Shown here: in pieces, positions 23,450 through 34,198 of the stretch | Layout of the letters: each line of letters begins with the position of its first letter | How positions within the stretch are numbered: position 1 is the first letter of the stretch | Assembly (NCBI RefSeq): GCF_000283155.1 | Contig: NW_004454280.1 | Location: 1,131,926-1,195,925, forward strand | Source: Ceratotherium simum simum | Lineage: Eukaryota; Chordata; Mammalia; Perissodactyla; Rhinocerotidae | Direction: 5' to 3' | Length of the DNA stretch: 64,000 bases | Program-made: the position numbers and the translations under genes | The notes under the pieces: model-generated | Database searches by the model: none | Seen by the model: only the letters and a program-made list of their open reading frames with translations | Told to the model about the DNA's origin: nothing

Positions 23450-23612
23450 CCAGGGCAGGACCCTGGATCCCAACTGCCAGAGTTCAAATCCCGGTTCTGC
23501 CACTTAAAATATGACCCTAGGAACTTAAGTCACTTTTCTTGCCTCAGTTTTCTCATTTATAAATGGGGCTATAATAGTACCTACCCCACAGAGTCGCTGT
23601 AAGAATTAAAGG
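23450..23612 (+). mobile_element. MIR SINE
   Basis: 'gttcaaatcccggttctgcc', 'gcctcagttttctcatttat', 'aaatggggctataatagtac' and 'cagagtcgctgtaagaatta' match MIR well. Confidence 0.8.
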
Positions 23613-23802
23613 AATATCAACATGCATCTTGCCATAAAGTTGGATACTTTATTTTTTCCAATGACAAGACCTGAGAAGTCAGGGCTGGTCACTTTATCCT
23701 GGCCTGCCCACTGTCTGAGTGGAAGGCGGTTTCCCTCCTCCCTGTCCCCTGTGTTGAATCCGTCACCAATATCTTGCCAATTCATCTTTACAACGCCGCT
23801 GC

Positions 23803-23932
23803 CCACCACCTGCTCCTGTCATGCCCACCACCTCCTCCTGCCCCTGCCTACCACCTCCTCCTGTCTGTGCCACCATCTCCCTTGCCCACGCCCACTGCGA
23901 CCTCCTGTCCACATCCACCACCTCCTCCTGTT
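23803..23932 (+). repeat. Degenerate CCACCTCCTCCTG-type tandem repeat
   Basis: Several imperfect units built around 'ccaccacctcctcctg' follow one another, apparently within the L2-flanking sequence. Unit lengths vary by a few bases. Confidence 0.7.
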
Positions 23933-23934
23933 TT

Positions 23935-24535
23935 GGACCTTCATTACCTCAGGCCGAGACTGTTACAATCACCTCCTAACTGGTGTCTTTTCTCCATTCT
24001 TCACAGAGTTGTCAGATCAATCTTCCCAAAAGACCATTTTTGTCCTGTCACTCGCCTGCTCAAAAACTTTCAGTGGCTCCTAGAGGAGCAGGTCCAAAGC
24101 CTTCGATGCTTGATTCTCCACTGTGCTTCCCAATGGACCTCCTAGGTCTCCCCCCAGCAGGCCTTCCCCACCAGTGGGCTTGGTCCTCTCGACTCTAGGA
24201 TTGTTCCTCAGGCCTTCCTTACCACTGTTTTTGCCTGTGCTGCCCCTTACTAGAGGGCCCTCCTCTGTGTTCAGCCAAGTTCTGCCCATCCTTCCACGCC
24301 CAGCTCAAATCCCACCTCCCCCAGCAAGTCCTCCATAATCCAGTGGCACTGACTCTTCCTTTCTCTCACTTGACCCCAGTGTGCCTGTGGGTTGCTCACT
24401 ATCTTTTCATGGGGACATGCCCGAACTCCATCTGTAAATGCTTCCATGGCAGGGGCAGTCCTGCTCAGAGCCATATTCCCTACAGCCTTCGGCACTGTGC
24501 CAGAGCAGAGAAGGGATCTGATGTCTGTGCTGGTT
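23935..24535 (+). mobile_element. L2 LINE 3' part
   Basis: 'gttacaatcacctcctaact' is the CR1-clade 'LDYCNSLLTG' segment. 'tgtcactcgcctgctcaaaa' and 'actttcagtggctcctagag' follow, then the far 3' end 'cggcactgtgccagagcaga'. The frame is broken. Confidence 0.75.
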
Positions 24536-24760
24536 GACTGACTGCGGGAGGCCTGGCTCAGCCGCTGTCTCATGGCTGAGGGCACCTCTGCTTGCCAGCT
24601 CCGTGGCTCCTGACATGTCTTAGCTGGCACCTTCTATTTGTTCCTGGTTGGTTTTTATCTCTGAGGCAAGGGAACCCTCAGCCTTCTTCGCCCCACTGCA
24701 GGAGAGGAAAGGATGAGATTTTGCTGGGAGCAGCACACGTCAGTTGAGCTCTGTGGCTAA

Positions 24761-24803
24761 TACGTGTGTGCACATGTGTGCGTGTGCATGCACGCGTGTG
24801 TGT
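24761..24803. repeat. Alternating purine-pyrimidine (TG/CA/CG) tract
   Basis: 'acgtgtgtgcacatgtgtgc' and the following bases alternate purine and pyrimidine almost without break, the kind of sequence that can adopt Z-DNA. Confidence 0.6.
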
Positions 24804-25334
24804 ACTGGGATGGGGCTGCAGCCCTCTTCCCCTCCACTAGTCCTTCTTCCCTCTCTCTCTTTTCTACTGCTTTTGCCCTCCAGAGAACTCACTCCACAAG
24901 ACGAGTAGGCCTAGAGAGATGAGGAAATGGAAGAAACGAAGGGTCTCAGTGCTGCCTCCCCCTGCACATCATAACTCCTGGATCTGTGGTGAGGAGGGGC
25001 CGTCGCAGGTGGGCAGGAGGCTGATCTGCTAGTGAGCTCAGGAGCAGCTGGGAGGGCCCCATGAAGGCCGCTGAAGGACACAGTACTTGAGGTGTGTGGA
25101 AGTGTACCCGTGAACCTCTGGGCTTTCCTCTGCACCTGCTGAGCAAGTCTCCTTTCTCCCATGACTGCCTCTTGCAAGATCTCCTATCCTGATCCTCTAC
25201 CAAGTAGTCTCTATTTCCCTGAACCCCCGGAGCCTTTTAGCTCTGCTTCTCATTTGCTACTTAGGTTTTATGCCTTGTCATAGGTTCCTAGTTGTTCTGG
25301 ATCCTAAGGATCCAGAGGAACGGGGTGACATTTT

Positions 25335-25480
25335 ATGAACACATTTCTCTGAACCAGGCATCTGACTAGCTGCTCTGTGGACAGTATCTCACCTCATCTT
25401 TACAAAGTTGGTTTGTTGTTAATCCCCCCATTTTATAGATGAGATAACTGAGGTTCAGAGAGATTCAGTGGCCTGTGGCT
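25335..25480 (-). mobile_element. MIR SINE, antisense
   Basis: 'ctgtggacagtatctcacct', 'ccccccattttatagatgag' and 'ataactgaggttcagagaga' follow antisense MIR. Confidence 0.65.
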
Positions 25481-25484
25481 GCTG

Positions 25485-27095
25485 TGTGTTCATCTGTGTT
25501 TCCTCTACAGGTCTCAGCACAGGGAGCCTTACACGTAGACACTCAGGAAACAACAGTGTGGCATTTGGACTCTGCCATCTCTAAGGGCAGCTCAGGTGGA
25601 GGGTTGGGATCAGCAGAGAGTGGGGTGTAGTGGGAGACGCTTGTATAGACAGCACGGAAGAGAGGGCCCAAGGTCAGGTGCCCCACAGCCACAGCAAGCT
25701 GAATGCTGGTGGTGGCTGGTGTTGTCCACTGTCCTTGTGAAACCTGGGTGATCTCAAGTGCCTGAAGGGCCCTGGCCACTCACTTCCTGCTACCAGATTC
25801 CCCTTGCCCCACTGTGGGAAGTCAGTGGGAGCCACCCCTGGGTGTCCACTGCTGCTTTCTCAGCCCCTTCACTGGAAAGGAGGCAGGGCAAAGCTCCTAT
25901 ATGTTCTCTACCTTATGCCTAGCCAGGGTTAAAAGAAAGTTTAAAAACTTTTTTGTGGGGGGAGAAAGGAGAGGGATGTGCTAAGCACTAATCTTGCAGC
26001 CTGGAGTAGGGCGCTTGGAAGAGGGAAGACCTGGGTGGGATACCAAAGTGCCGGGCAGTGCAGGGTATTTCCCCAACCAGAAGGCCCAGAAAGAGGGGAG
26101 GGGAGGGAGAGAGTTTACTTAACATCAGGGTCCCAGCCTCTGGCCTCCAGTGCAAGACTATCTGGCAATATAGTTCCTAGCCAGTTTTCATCCTTTAACC
26201 TACACTTTTCTGAAGCCGGTTCTGTAAGTCCCCCAATTTTTGGAAAGAAGCTAGGAAACCTTGTCGGATGTGAAGTCATTTCCTAGAACCGGAGAGGCCC
26301 TGAGAAATGACAGGGAGGGCAGCCCGGAGGGGGCTTTCCTCAGCTCCAGTCCCCAACCCCTCTTGGGCTAGGTTCCTCCAGTAACCCGCAAATGGGAGAC
26401 GGGGTGGAGGCGAGGATGGGGCGAGGGCCGATGCCCTAGGATGGGCCAAATGAGCGCCATTTGGAGGAGCCCCGGGCTGAGTGCTCCCAAGACTGGAGAA
26501 GCCGCGTTCCCGCCTAAACCCGCAAGATGGAAGTTGCTCTCTCTAGCTTTCCCACTAGCAAAGGCTGCTGGTTTTATGAGTGACCCCTCCCTTGGCGCCC
26601 AGGTCGATTTCTAGCATTTGCTCTTTTCCAGAGTCTTGTTCATTTAAAAAAGCATCTTAAAAGGCACTACCAGATACACCTTAGACCCAGCCTAGACTCG
26701 GTTTTTGGTAGCGTGGAACGTTTATGAGGCATTGCGTGTACCCCACCCCAGCACACGCGGTGCGCGCGCGGAGCTGTGTGCAGGAATGTGTGCGCCAAAG
26801 CCGAGGAATGCAGGGCCGCTCTAACGTAGCTGAGGATGTGTCGGGGCGAGCGAGGGGCTGGGGTGCCCGGTGTGCGTGGGTGTGTGCCCCATGCGCACCG
26901 CGGCGTGTGCCCCTGCGTATCCACAGCCCCGCCGCCTCGCCCCGTCTTGCCGGAACGTGTTAGCAACCTCACCTCTTTCAGCCCTTTCCCAGCCAGACGC
27001 TTCCTTTTTGGTGTTTCTGGGCATTTACTGTAAATTCCGTGACTAAAACAGGCCGGTGAGCCCAGCCCATCGACAGATGGATCAATCGCCCCCTT
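25485..27095. other. Upstream flank of the CpG island, no gene recognised
   Basis: GC content rises towards the island. CpG-containing sequence with TG/CG alternation ('gcgcgcgcggagctgtgtgc') appears from about 26,750. No exon could be supported. Confidence 0.4.
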
Positions 27096-27899
27096 CCCAG
27101 CTGGGGGAGGGGCACCCCACCCAAAGCCTCGGAAGCGGGGAGCTGCCGGCTGCCTTGGGAGAGCTCCCCGGAGCCTAGCCCGCCGCCCAGCCCTGGTCCG
27201 GGTCGGTTTCGGGACGCTCCCGCCGTGGGGGTGCGAACCCCCGCCTGATCCCTCCGGAGGGGTTCAGGCAGGTTCGCCGGCCTCGGAGGAGGCGGGACAG
27301 GGCACCCCGGAACCGTAGCCTCCTTCGTCGCCGGGGGAGGGGAGACTACTGGCAAAGGAGAGTCTCGAAGGGCTCCGACGCTGGAGCGTGCGGGGGGCGA
27401 GCGCCCGGCGGGCGTGCGGGGAAAGTTCTCGGGCCCCGCGTGGAGAGCACACGTGTATGCATGCGCGGGGCTAGACCTGGGCAGGCAGGCTGCGCGGGGA
27501 CGCTAGGCGCTGGCGCTGGAGGGGGGTCCTTCTTTTCACTTACATCTTGGGGAGACGCTTTGCTCCGGCTCTCTGACCAAGGGCGCATCCGCCCGTAGAG
27601 GGCGGAGCCCCCTCCCCAGACTCCGGCCACCAAGTCGGGCGTTTTCTAGCGCCCCTCCCCCACGCTCCCGGGGTGGCTCGGGCGCCCTGGACTCCACGCC
27701 CTCGGGCCTCAGCTGAGCCTCCCCAGGCCTCCGAGACCGTTGGCCGAGGGAGCGGGGGCCGGGGCATGGGGGTGGGAGGGCGCAGCCCGCTCGCGGCGGG
27801 GCAGTGGGTGGGGGCGCGCTTTGGGGGAGGAGGAGGTTGCGGAGGCTTTGGTGGGCTTGAGCCGTAGCGGCGAGGAGCCGGTCAGTTTCCGGCAAGGCA

Positions 27900-28884
27900 G
27901 CAGGTCAGTCCGGGTAAGGGCGGGCGGCAGAGCAGAGGGAGCCAGCGGCGGGGCTCTCCTCTCGGCCAGCGTTTCCCAGTGCCACCGCCATCGCCGCCGC
28001 CGCTGCAGAGTGTCGCTGCTCCGCCGCGCTCCCGCGCCGCCAGCCGCCTGGGAGCCGGAGCGCCGAGCCCCGGGCGGAGAGGGGCGCGGGCGCGAGAGCC
28101 ACGGCGAGGGAGCCGCGAAGGGGAAGGGGGTGGGCGGAGGGAGGAGCAGGGAGAGAGGAAGAGGGGGAGGGAGAGAGGAGAGCGAGGGGGAGCTGGAGAG
28201 AGCGAGAGCAAAGAGCGAGAGCTGAGGAGAGGAGAGGAGGGAGAGCAGAGAGAAAGACACACGCACGCAGAGACACACGGTCACTGGAATTCCATTAGAA
28301 AAAGTGAGACGAGCAAGGGTTAGCGGGAGAAGAATTTTTTGAATCTTTTCTTCGTCTTGGTGCGAAAGAAGCGACTCGGGTCTCTCGTCCTCAAAGCTCC
28401 CACTGGATTGTTCCTTGGCGCTTACACCCGTCGGCGGATTTCTTTGCTATTTGCATTTTATTCTGACTCCGACCCTCGCCGCCTCTTTCCAGCCCTTCAC
28501 CCACACATCGCCTCTCCCCCACCTCCCCAGGCCCCTCCCGGGAAGCGCTGGGGGAATTGGACCCGCGGGGACTCGCGCCTTCCCGGACGAGCGAGGGACG
28601 GCAGACCTGAGGACCGGCTGTCGGCTGTCGAGCGGATACACACACATACGTGTGTGTTGGATTTTAGTGGGCAGGGGGCGTCGAGAGGCAGCCCGCCGCA
28701 CTCTTTTCCTCCCACCCCCTCCGGCCAGAGGGGAGAATCGCAGGACTCGGGAGCTTCACCCGGTGGACTAGCTGAGATCTCCGCATTGGATTAGGGGCTG
28801 ATTAGCTCTGCTTGGCTATTATTGTTATTATTATTATTATTTTTACCCAAGGGAGAAACAGAAAAACTGTGGGATTTATTTAAC
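27900..28884 (+). other. GFRA2: Probable GFRA2 5' untranslated leader (start uncertain)
   Basis: The DNA before the start codon contains no ATG in any frame from 27,769 to 28,884, about 1.1 kb, which is what a long leader without upstream start codons looks like. It includes a GA-rich tract at about 28,107-28,262, a CA/TG inverted repeat at 28,640-28,657, and a TTA-type tract at about 28,818-28,843 just before the start codon. The 3' end is certain because it abuts the ATG. The 5' end is a guess and could be anywhere from about 27,770 to 28,600. Introns inside the leader cannot be excluded. Confidence 0.55.
28107..28262 (+). repeat. GA-rich purine tract in promoter/leader
   Basis: Almost all bases are purines on the + strand, in runs of GAGA, GGGA and GGAG. 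Such tracts are common in CpG-island promoters and can bind GAGA- or MAZ-type factors. Here it lies inside the presumed transcribed leader. Confidence 0.7.
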
Positions 28885-28924
28885 ATGATCTTGGCAAACG
28901 CCTTCTGCCTCCTCCTCTTTTTAG
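28885..28924 (+). CDS. GFRA2: GFRA2 coding exon 1: first half of the signal peptide
   Basis: GFRA2 is the GPI-anchored cell-surface co-receptor that binds neurturin (and GDNF weakly) and presents it to the RET tyrosine kinase. This exon gives the start methionine and 13 complete codons (MILANAFCLLLFL) plus the first base of codon 14. The sequence is a hydrophobic signal-peptide start and agrees with the known GFRA2 N-terminus. The ATG context is AACATGA with no upstream ATG for about 1.1 kb, which decides the start. The exon ends at a perfect donor, GTGAGT, at 28,925-28,930, leaving phase 1. The signal peptide continues in exon 2, so it is split by intron 1. Confidence 0.95.
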
Positions 28925-28963
28925 GTGAGTACCTGCGGACGGCGAGGGCAGCTTGTCCGCCGG

Positions 28964-29101
28964 NNNNNNNNNNNNNNNNNNNNNNNNNNNNNNNNNNNNN
29001 NNNNNNNNNNNNNNNNNNNNNNNNNNNNNNNNNNNNNNNNNNNNNNNNNNNNNNNNNNNNNNNNNNNNNNNNNNNNNNNNNNNNNNNNNNNNNNNNNNNN
29101 N
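28964..29101. other. Assembly gap (138 N) in the CpG island
   Basis: A run of 138 N begins 39 bp after the exon 1 splice donor, flanked by very GC-rich sequence (CCGCCGG before, GAGAGAGCGCGCC after). The non-round length suggests an estimated gap. It does not touch coding bases of exon 1. Confidence 1.
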
Positions 29102-32100
29102 GAGAGAGCGCGCCGCGGAGCGAGTCGGGCCTGGCGCTGCCGAACCGAGCGGGCCGGGCGGCGGGGATGCGGGCGGAGGGCCGGGAGCCGCGGTTGGCTG
29201 GTTACGCGGGGAACTGGGAGGGAGACTCCCAACACCCAAAGCGTCGCCGCACACCCGCGCGCACACACTCGCTCACTCGCACAGTGATAGGACTCATTTC
29301 CCTCAAAATAATGGGTTCAAATTGCAGCAACTAAGAAAAAAATAAATCCAACTCTTGATCTGGAAGAGGAGGGAGTGGAGAGGCTTTGTGGCGGGGAGAG
29401 AAAAATCGTGTCAGTCCCTTTTCCGTGGGCTCCCGAGGCGATTGTGGTGGCGGGCGAGGGTTTCTCCAGAAGCTCCTGGTTGGACGTCTGTCGGGGGGAG
29501 CGCTGCCAGCCATCTCCCACCTGCCAATCAATCTCTGGGAAATGCACCCGGCTTCCCACTCCCCAACCCCTTCCCAGCGGCTCCACTCCCTGGAACACTT
29601 TTCAAGTTTCTCTCCACCCTTTGCGCTCCCTGCGGCCCAGACCCCAGCCAGATGGGCGGGCGGGAGTTGGGGGTTGTGAGCAGCCCTTCACTGCCTTCCC
29701 TTTGCTGCCTCTGGGGGCCATGGACCCCGTAGCTGGTGGGAAGAGGAGAGAGGGAGGCCAAAGTTTGCTTCCTCTGGTGAAGAAGGAGAGTGAGGGAAAA
29801 AACCGGATCTGAGCAAAGCCCACTGCTCATTCTGTGAGCTGCCTCCTCCACGCGGAGGAAGGAGGCGCTGCCTGGTGCCGGTGAACCCGGGCAGTCTCTT
29901 TCCCACCCAGAATTCCCTGCCCGTCGCCCCCTTTGATGCAGCTGCTTGAGAAACAGTGGTAAAGAGAGCATTCTGGGGGTGGAGGTGAGGAAAAGAGGGT
30001 GTTTGCAAGGCTGTGTGCTGACCAGGAGTCCCAGGCAAGGCTGGTGGCCAGGAGTAGATGCTCCAGAGAGGGGGGCAGGTAACTTGTGTGTGTGGGTGTA
30101 TGTTGAAGGAGCACTCATCTGCTTCAGTGTGGGTGCTGTACCTGCCACCCTGGCTTGCTGTGTAGCCAGTGGTGAGCCAGGCTGCTCAGCTGGGTCATGA
30201 GCACCCTTTTCCTCCTGGACCAGGAGAGAGAGGAAGGCTGGGGAGGTAGGTGCTTGTCACAGGAAGATGTGGATGATCTAGAGGACGACTAGGACAGGGG
30301 AGACAGTCAGTGTTGGTCGGGCCCTGGCCCTTTGTCCACCCCCCTCCTCTGCCCTCTCCCGAAGGCCCGAGTTCCCCAGGGGGCAAGGCCCTGATCTAGG
30401 GTGTGGCCTTCACGCCTGCCTCCCTCAGCCTGAGGGTGAGAGGGGCTGAGGGAGGCAGCTGTGAAGGTGCTCTGGGCTGCTGTGATCTTGCAGCCTTTCG
30501 CTGCAACCCTCTGCAAGCGGACTCTCATTCTGAAGGAGCTATTATAAAACCTGACCTTTTCTCCCACTGCTGGTTTGAAAACCTGGCTTTTTGGGGCCAA
30601 GAATAAGCAGGGTGAAGGAAGAAAGAAAATTGTATTTCAGGAAAAGCAGCCAGATTGTCCACTGCTGAGCTGCACACACCCCGGGCCGCCAGAGCTCCCA
30701 GGTGTGGGTGCCTTCTGAGGTCTCTGGTGGAGGAGGGCAGTGTGGGCCCCTCAGGCACCTCCAGGCCCAGACCCCCATGTTGCAGGCAGCCTTTTCCCAG
30801 CTGAGGCGGCTGAGGAGTGGACTCTGTTCCCATGGTGTCTGTGGGGGTGTGTGTGGGGGCATGGTCAGAGACGCCTACCCTGGGGTCTGCCACTCTGGGG
30901 GCTGAGTGCTGAGAGGAGGAGTGAGAGCTGGAAAGGAATAGGGGGCGGCCAGCTGCCCCGGTCACAGCCCTTCAGTTCCCTTCTCTTGAGAAGCCCCTTT
31001 CCAAAGCCAGGGTGAGGGGTTAGCTGAGTGAGCACAGAAGTTTGCAAGGCTCTGAGTTAGGCTTGCCACGGAGGAAGGGATAGGTTGCTGTAAAGGAAAC
31101 TTCAGCCTCAGAGCCCCTTTCCCAGCAAGGAGCCCACAGTTGGGAGTTGGTTGGAAATTCCATTTGGGGGTGAGGGTTTTCTGGACCTTGAGACTTGGTG
31201 GGCAGTTTCAGTTGGGGGCTTGGTGAAGCATGTTCCCAGGAGCAGGGGCCTTCGGGGTGCTCCTCCCGAGGTTCTGGGCGAGGTCTGGGGGTGGAGAGGC
31301 CTTCCTGGCCCAGCCATCCTGACTGCCAGTGTTGACATGGTCGGAGAGAATGAGATGAGGAAAGTGGTGGGGGGCGGGGCTGATCAGAGGGCCCACTTCC
31401 ACTGTAGCTCTTGGGGGGACATCCGATGCAGGAGGGTCCTTGTAGCTCTGTGTGGTCTCTCAGTCTCCTTGTGTCTCTAGAAGCTGCTCTACATGTCTTT
31501 TCTTGATGGGTGTGAGTTTTCCCCTGATCTGGAACTTGGACTCTAGGATACCTTCCAGCCTTTACTCTCCTGGAATTGTTGGCGAAAGGCTCTGAGTTGC
31601 TGTGATTTATTTCTCTGGCTGGCTTGATTAGTTCCACGGGTCATGACGCTAACTAAAAGAGTCAGGGATGGGTGGCAGTCAGGGAGTTTGTGTGGTGACA
31701 GGATGCACCGAACCTCTGCAGAGCATCTTCCTGCCTGGATCACATGTGCCAGCTGGCAGGATGGGGGAAGCCCTTGCTTTTGGCACAGGAGTCTAGGCTT
31801 CTGTAAGGACTTTCCCTTGGGGCTGTAGACCCCATCTGTAGAGCAGGAGGAGTAAATGTTCTCATTGTTCCCATCTCCTGGGCTAATGTCCTGACCTTTA
31901 AGCCTGCCAAGGATGGCCCTTTCGCAGTCTTTCTCCGACAGTGCAGCCTCAGGGGCAGTCAGGGTAGGAGGGGAGAAGCCTGCTGGGATGCTGGGATGCC
32001 AAGTCAGTGGGAGGCCCAGGACTGGGCCATTCTTGAGGCTCTAGCAGGCTGGCTGGCAGTCTGGCTGGGTGGGGGCAGCATGTGCCAGGGAGTCTGGTTA

Positions 32101-33049
32101 GCTCAGCGGCTCCTGGGTGGCCCAGATGCACACGAGTCCTGCTGAGGGACCTAGGAGTTTGCTGAAGCCGGGGAATAAAGCTGCTGCCTCAGCTTGGGCG
32201 GAGGACATCTCTCCAGCTGATGCCTGAGCGGATGCCCCGCTGTCCATGCTGGCACTCCATGCTGGTTTCTTTTCTGGTCTTGTCTCTGCCTGGCGACAGC
32301 CTTCAGCTCCTCCTGTCCTGAGGCAGAGGTGTGTCAGTGGGAGAAGGAAATGCCTTTTGCTCTGGACCCCGAGGACGTCTCCACTCCAGGCCCACTTCTG
32401 CTCCTCTTTTCCGCCTTCTTGTGGGCTAGGCCCGGTCCCTCTAGGAGGGATGCCGGCTCTGTGGGGAGTGACAGGCTCTCGGTGCAGCCTTCTGCCTCCA
32501 GGTGTCGCTGTCTCCCTGCGGTAGCTCCCCTGAGCAGGGCCTCCTAGGGGAGGAGTCAGAAGTGGTGGTTCTGGGTAGACATGGGGAGATTCTGTGGGAT
32601 TCTGAGGAGGGGACTTCTAGCCTAGGATCATATTATGTTTCGGGGCAGGATGGAGTGGAGGAAGCCTCCCCGATCATTCCTTGGGTCTTGGAAAAGCCAG
32701 TCTTGGCTCTGGGCCGTGGTCTGGGTCTTTTCTAGGGCAGGATCTGGAATGAAAGGCTGTGAGAGGGCAGGGAGACTGAGAAGAGGTCTGTGTCTAGAGG
32801 AAACCATTTTAGAGGTTGATTTGGAAAGGACCAGGCGGGCTTCTTCCTGCCCTTCACTTCTAAATCTTTTTCCCCGACCCCTCCCCTCCGAGGACTGTGG
32901 GTTTGGGCACACTGGGGACTTGCAGTCAATGGATGAGAAGGGTGCCCTAATTCCTGCTTGCTCTTTTGGAGGGGGAGGCTCCATGTGTGGGACCAGCGGC
33001 TGAGGACCAAAGCTCTTTCCCTTTTGCAATTGATTTATTGTTTGGCTTT

Positions 33050-33297
33050 TGGAAAGAAGAGAAAAAAGGAGAGACAGACGGGAAGAGGGTTTCAGGGGAG
33101 GGCAGGGAGGAAAGGAAAGAGAAAAGGAAATAGGAGGTGATGTAGAGAGAGAACACAAGGCCATTTGAAGAGACAGGGTGATGGAGAACTAGACCTCTTA
33201 GGAGGAAGTCGGAAAGAGAAGTGTGTGAGAGAGACAGGGAAAAGGCACGTTGAGAGGGCTAGAGGGAGAGAGGGAGGGAGAGAGAGAGAGAAAGTGG
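33050..33297 (+). repeat. GA-rich purine block in intron 1
   Basis: Purine-rich on the + strand with GAGA runs, densest at 33,258-33,292 ('agagggagagagggagggag'). It is simple-sequence in nature. Confidence 0.7.
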
Positions 33298-33539
33298 AGT
33301 TGTTCGGCAGGCATTTTCTACAGCAGTTTCTTTTGGCGGGGACTGGGGTGGAATATGTCCGTGGAAGGCACGTTTTCAGGTCCCGGCTGGAGTGAAGCTG
33401 GGCTGGAAGGTGTGGAGGGGCTGGGCTAGCGAGGGGTGGCTCCTCCCTTCTGGGGTTGCCTCAGACCACAGGGTTAGGTTGGTCTCTCTGGGTCTTCTCT
33501 TAACCTCTTGGAGCTCAGAATGAATAGGCTAGGGGTCTG

Positions 33540-33670
33540 AGGGGCCTTTTTGGCCTTGTGTGTGATCTTGAGTTGTCATCTCCCTTCTTTGGGCCTCAGT
33601 TTCCCCCCAGTAAAATGTGGGGGCTGGACTGTGTGGTCTCTAAGGTCCCAACAGGCTATGAAAGTTAAAT
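33540..33670 (+). mobile_element. MIR SINE (variant 3' end) in intron 1
   Basis: 'tttgggcctcagtttccccc', 'agtaaaatgtgggggctgga' and 'tctctaaggtcccaacaggc' follow the MIR variant consensus. Confidence 0.7.
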
Positions 33671-34198
33671 TATTTGCTGCTGCTTTCAAGGCTCAACCCA
33701 GCGCCTTGCCTGGCCCTCTGGTTGGACCTGAGGTTGGGAGAAGTCCCGGGTAATATGAAGGTGCGATTCCCCCTCTGCACATGCTGGAGGGCCCTGCAGC
33801 TCCTGGCCCTCTGCTGAGGCTGTGACATTCTTCTCTGGCCTTCTGGCATCTTAGATCTCTGTGGTCTTGAGCGAGGGCCTTCTGACTTTACTGTGCTGTG
33901 CTCCTGGGACCGTGGCCCGGAGCCACGGGCTGGAACCGGAGGAGAATCTGGTAGAGCCAGGGCAGAATGGCAGCTTGAGTCTGCTTTGGGTTTGGGGAGG
34001 GGTGGTGGTGTCTTGGGATCCTTTAGCAGCCCTTCCTCTGATCTCTCTGTTGGGGAAGGCAGCATGGAGCTGGCCTTGACGTGCTTTGGAATAAAATGGG
34101 TATGAAGTTCCCAGAAGGGCCCAAGCCCCCAGGCTTGCATCTTGGGTCAGAGGTTGTGGTGCCCTCATTCATGCTTGTCTTCCCTCCCCACCACCCAG

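Larger units (their letters stand above)
27100..29290. promoter_or_regulatory. GFRA2: CpG island spanning the GFRA2 promoter and first exon
   Basis: This is the only long stretch of the window that is both very GC-rich and dense in CpG dinucleotides, most strongly at about 27,200-28,130 and again around the 138-N gap. GC-box-like GGGCGG cores occur, for example near 27,915 and 28,132. I see no convincing TATA box. A TATA-less, GC-box-rich CpG island over the first exon is the usual promoter type for such receptor genes. The exact transcription start cannot be set from sequence. The ends given are by eye; the CpG-rich zone fades upstream between 26,700 and 27,100. A bidirectional noncoding transcript from the other side is possible but not supported by anything I can see. 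Confidence 0.85.
28925..34198 (+). other. GFRA2: GFRA2 intron 1 (5,274 nt)
   Basis: The intron is bounded by GTGAGT and a pyrimidine-rich acceptor ending CACCCAG. Its first 370 bp are still CpG-island DNA and include the 138-N gap. Between 29,300 and 33,050 I see mostly unique, moderately GC-rich sequence with no convincing exon or repeat. After that come a GA-rich block and one MIR. No alternative first exon could be supported. Confidence 0.93.

Noticed and set aside
1..26700. Possible upstream neighbour gene exons
   Set aside because: No open frame on either strand shows a recognisable domain together with splice sites. The longer ones overlap one another in opposite strands or run through repeats.
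27709..28284. Long open frames on both strands across the CpG island
   Set aside because: High GC content suppresses stop codons; the predicted proteins are low-complexity Pro/Arg/Ser or Gly/Glu-rich, overlap one another and contain no domain.
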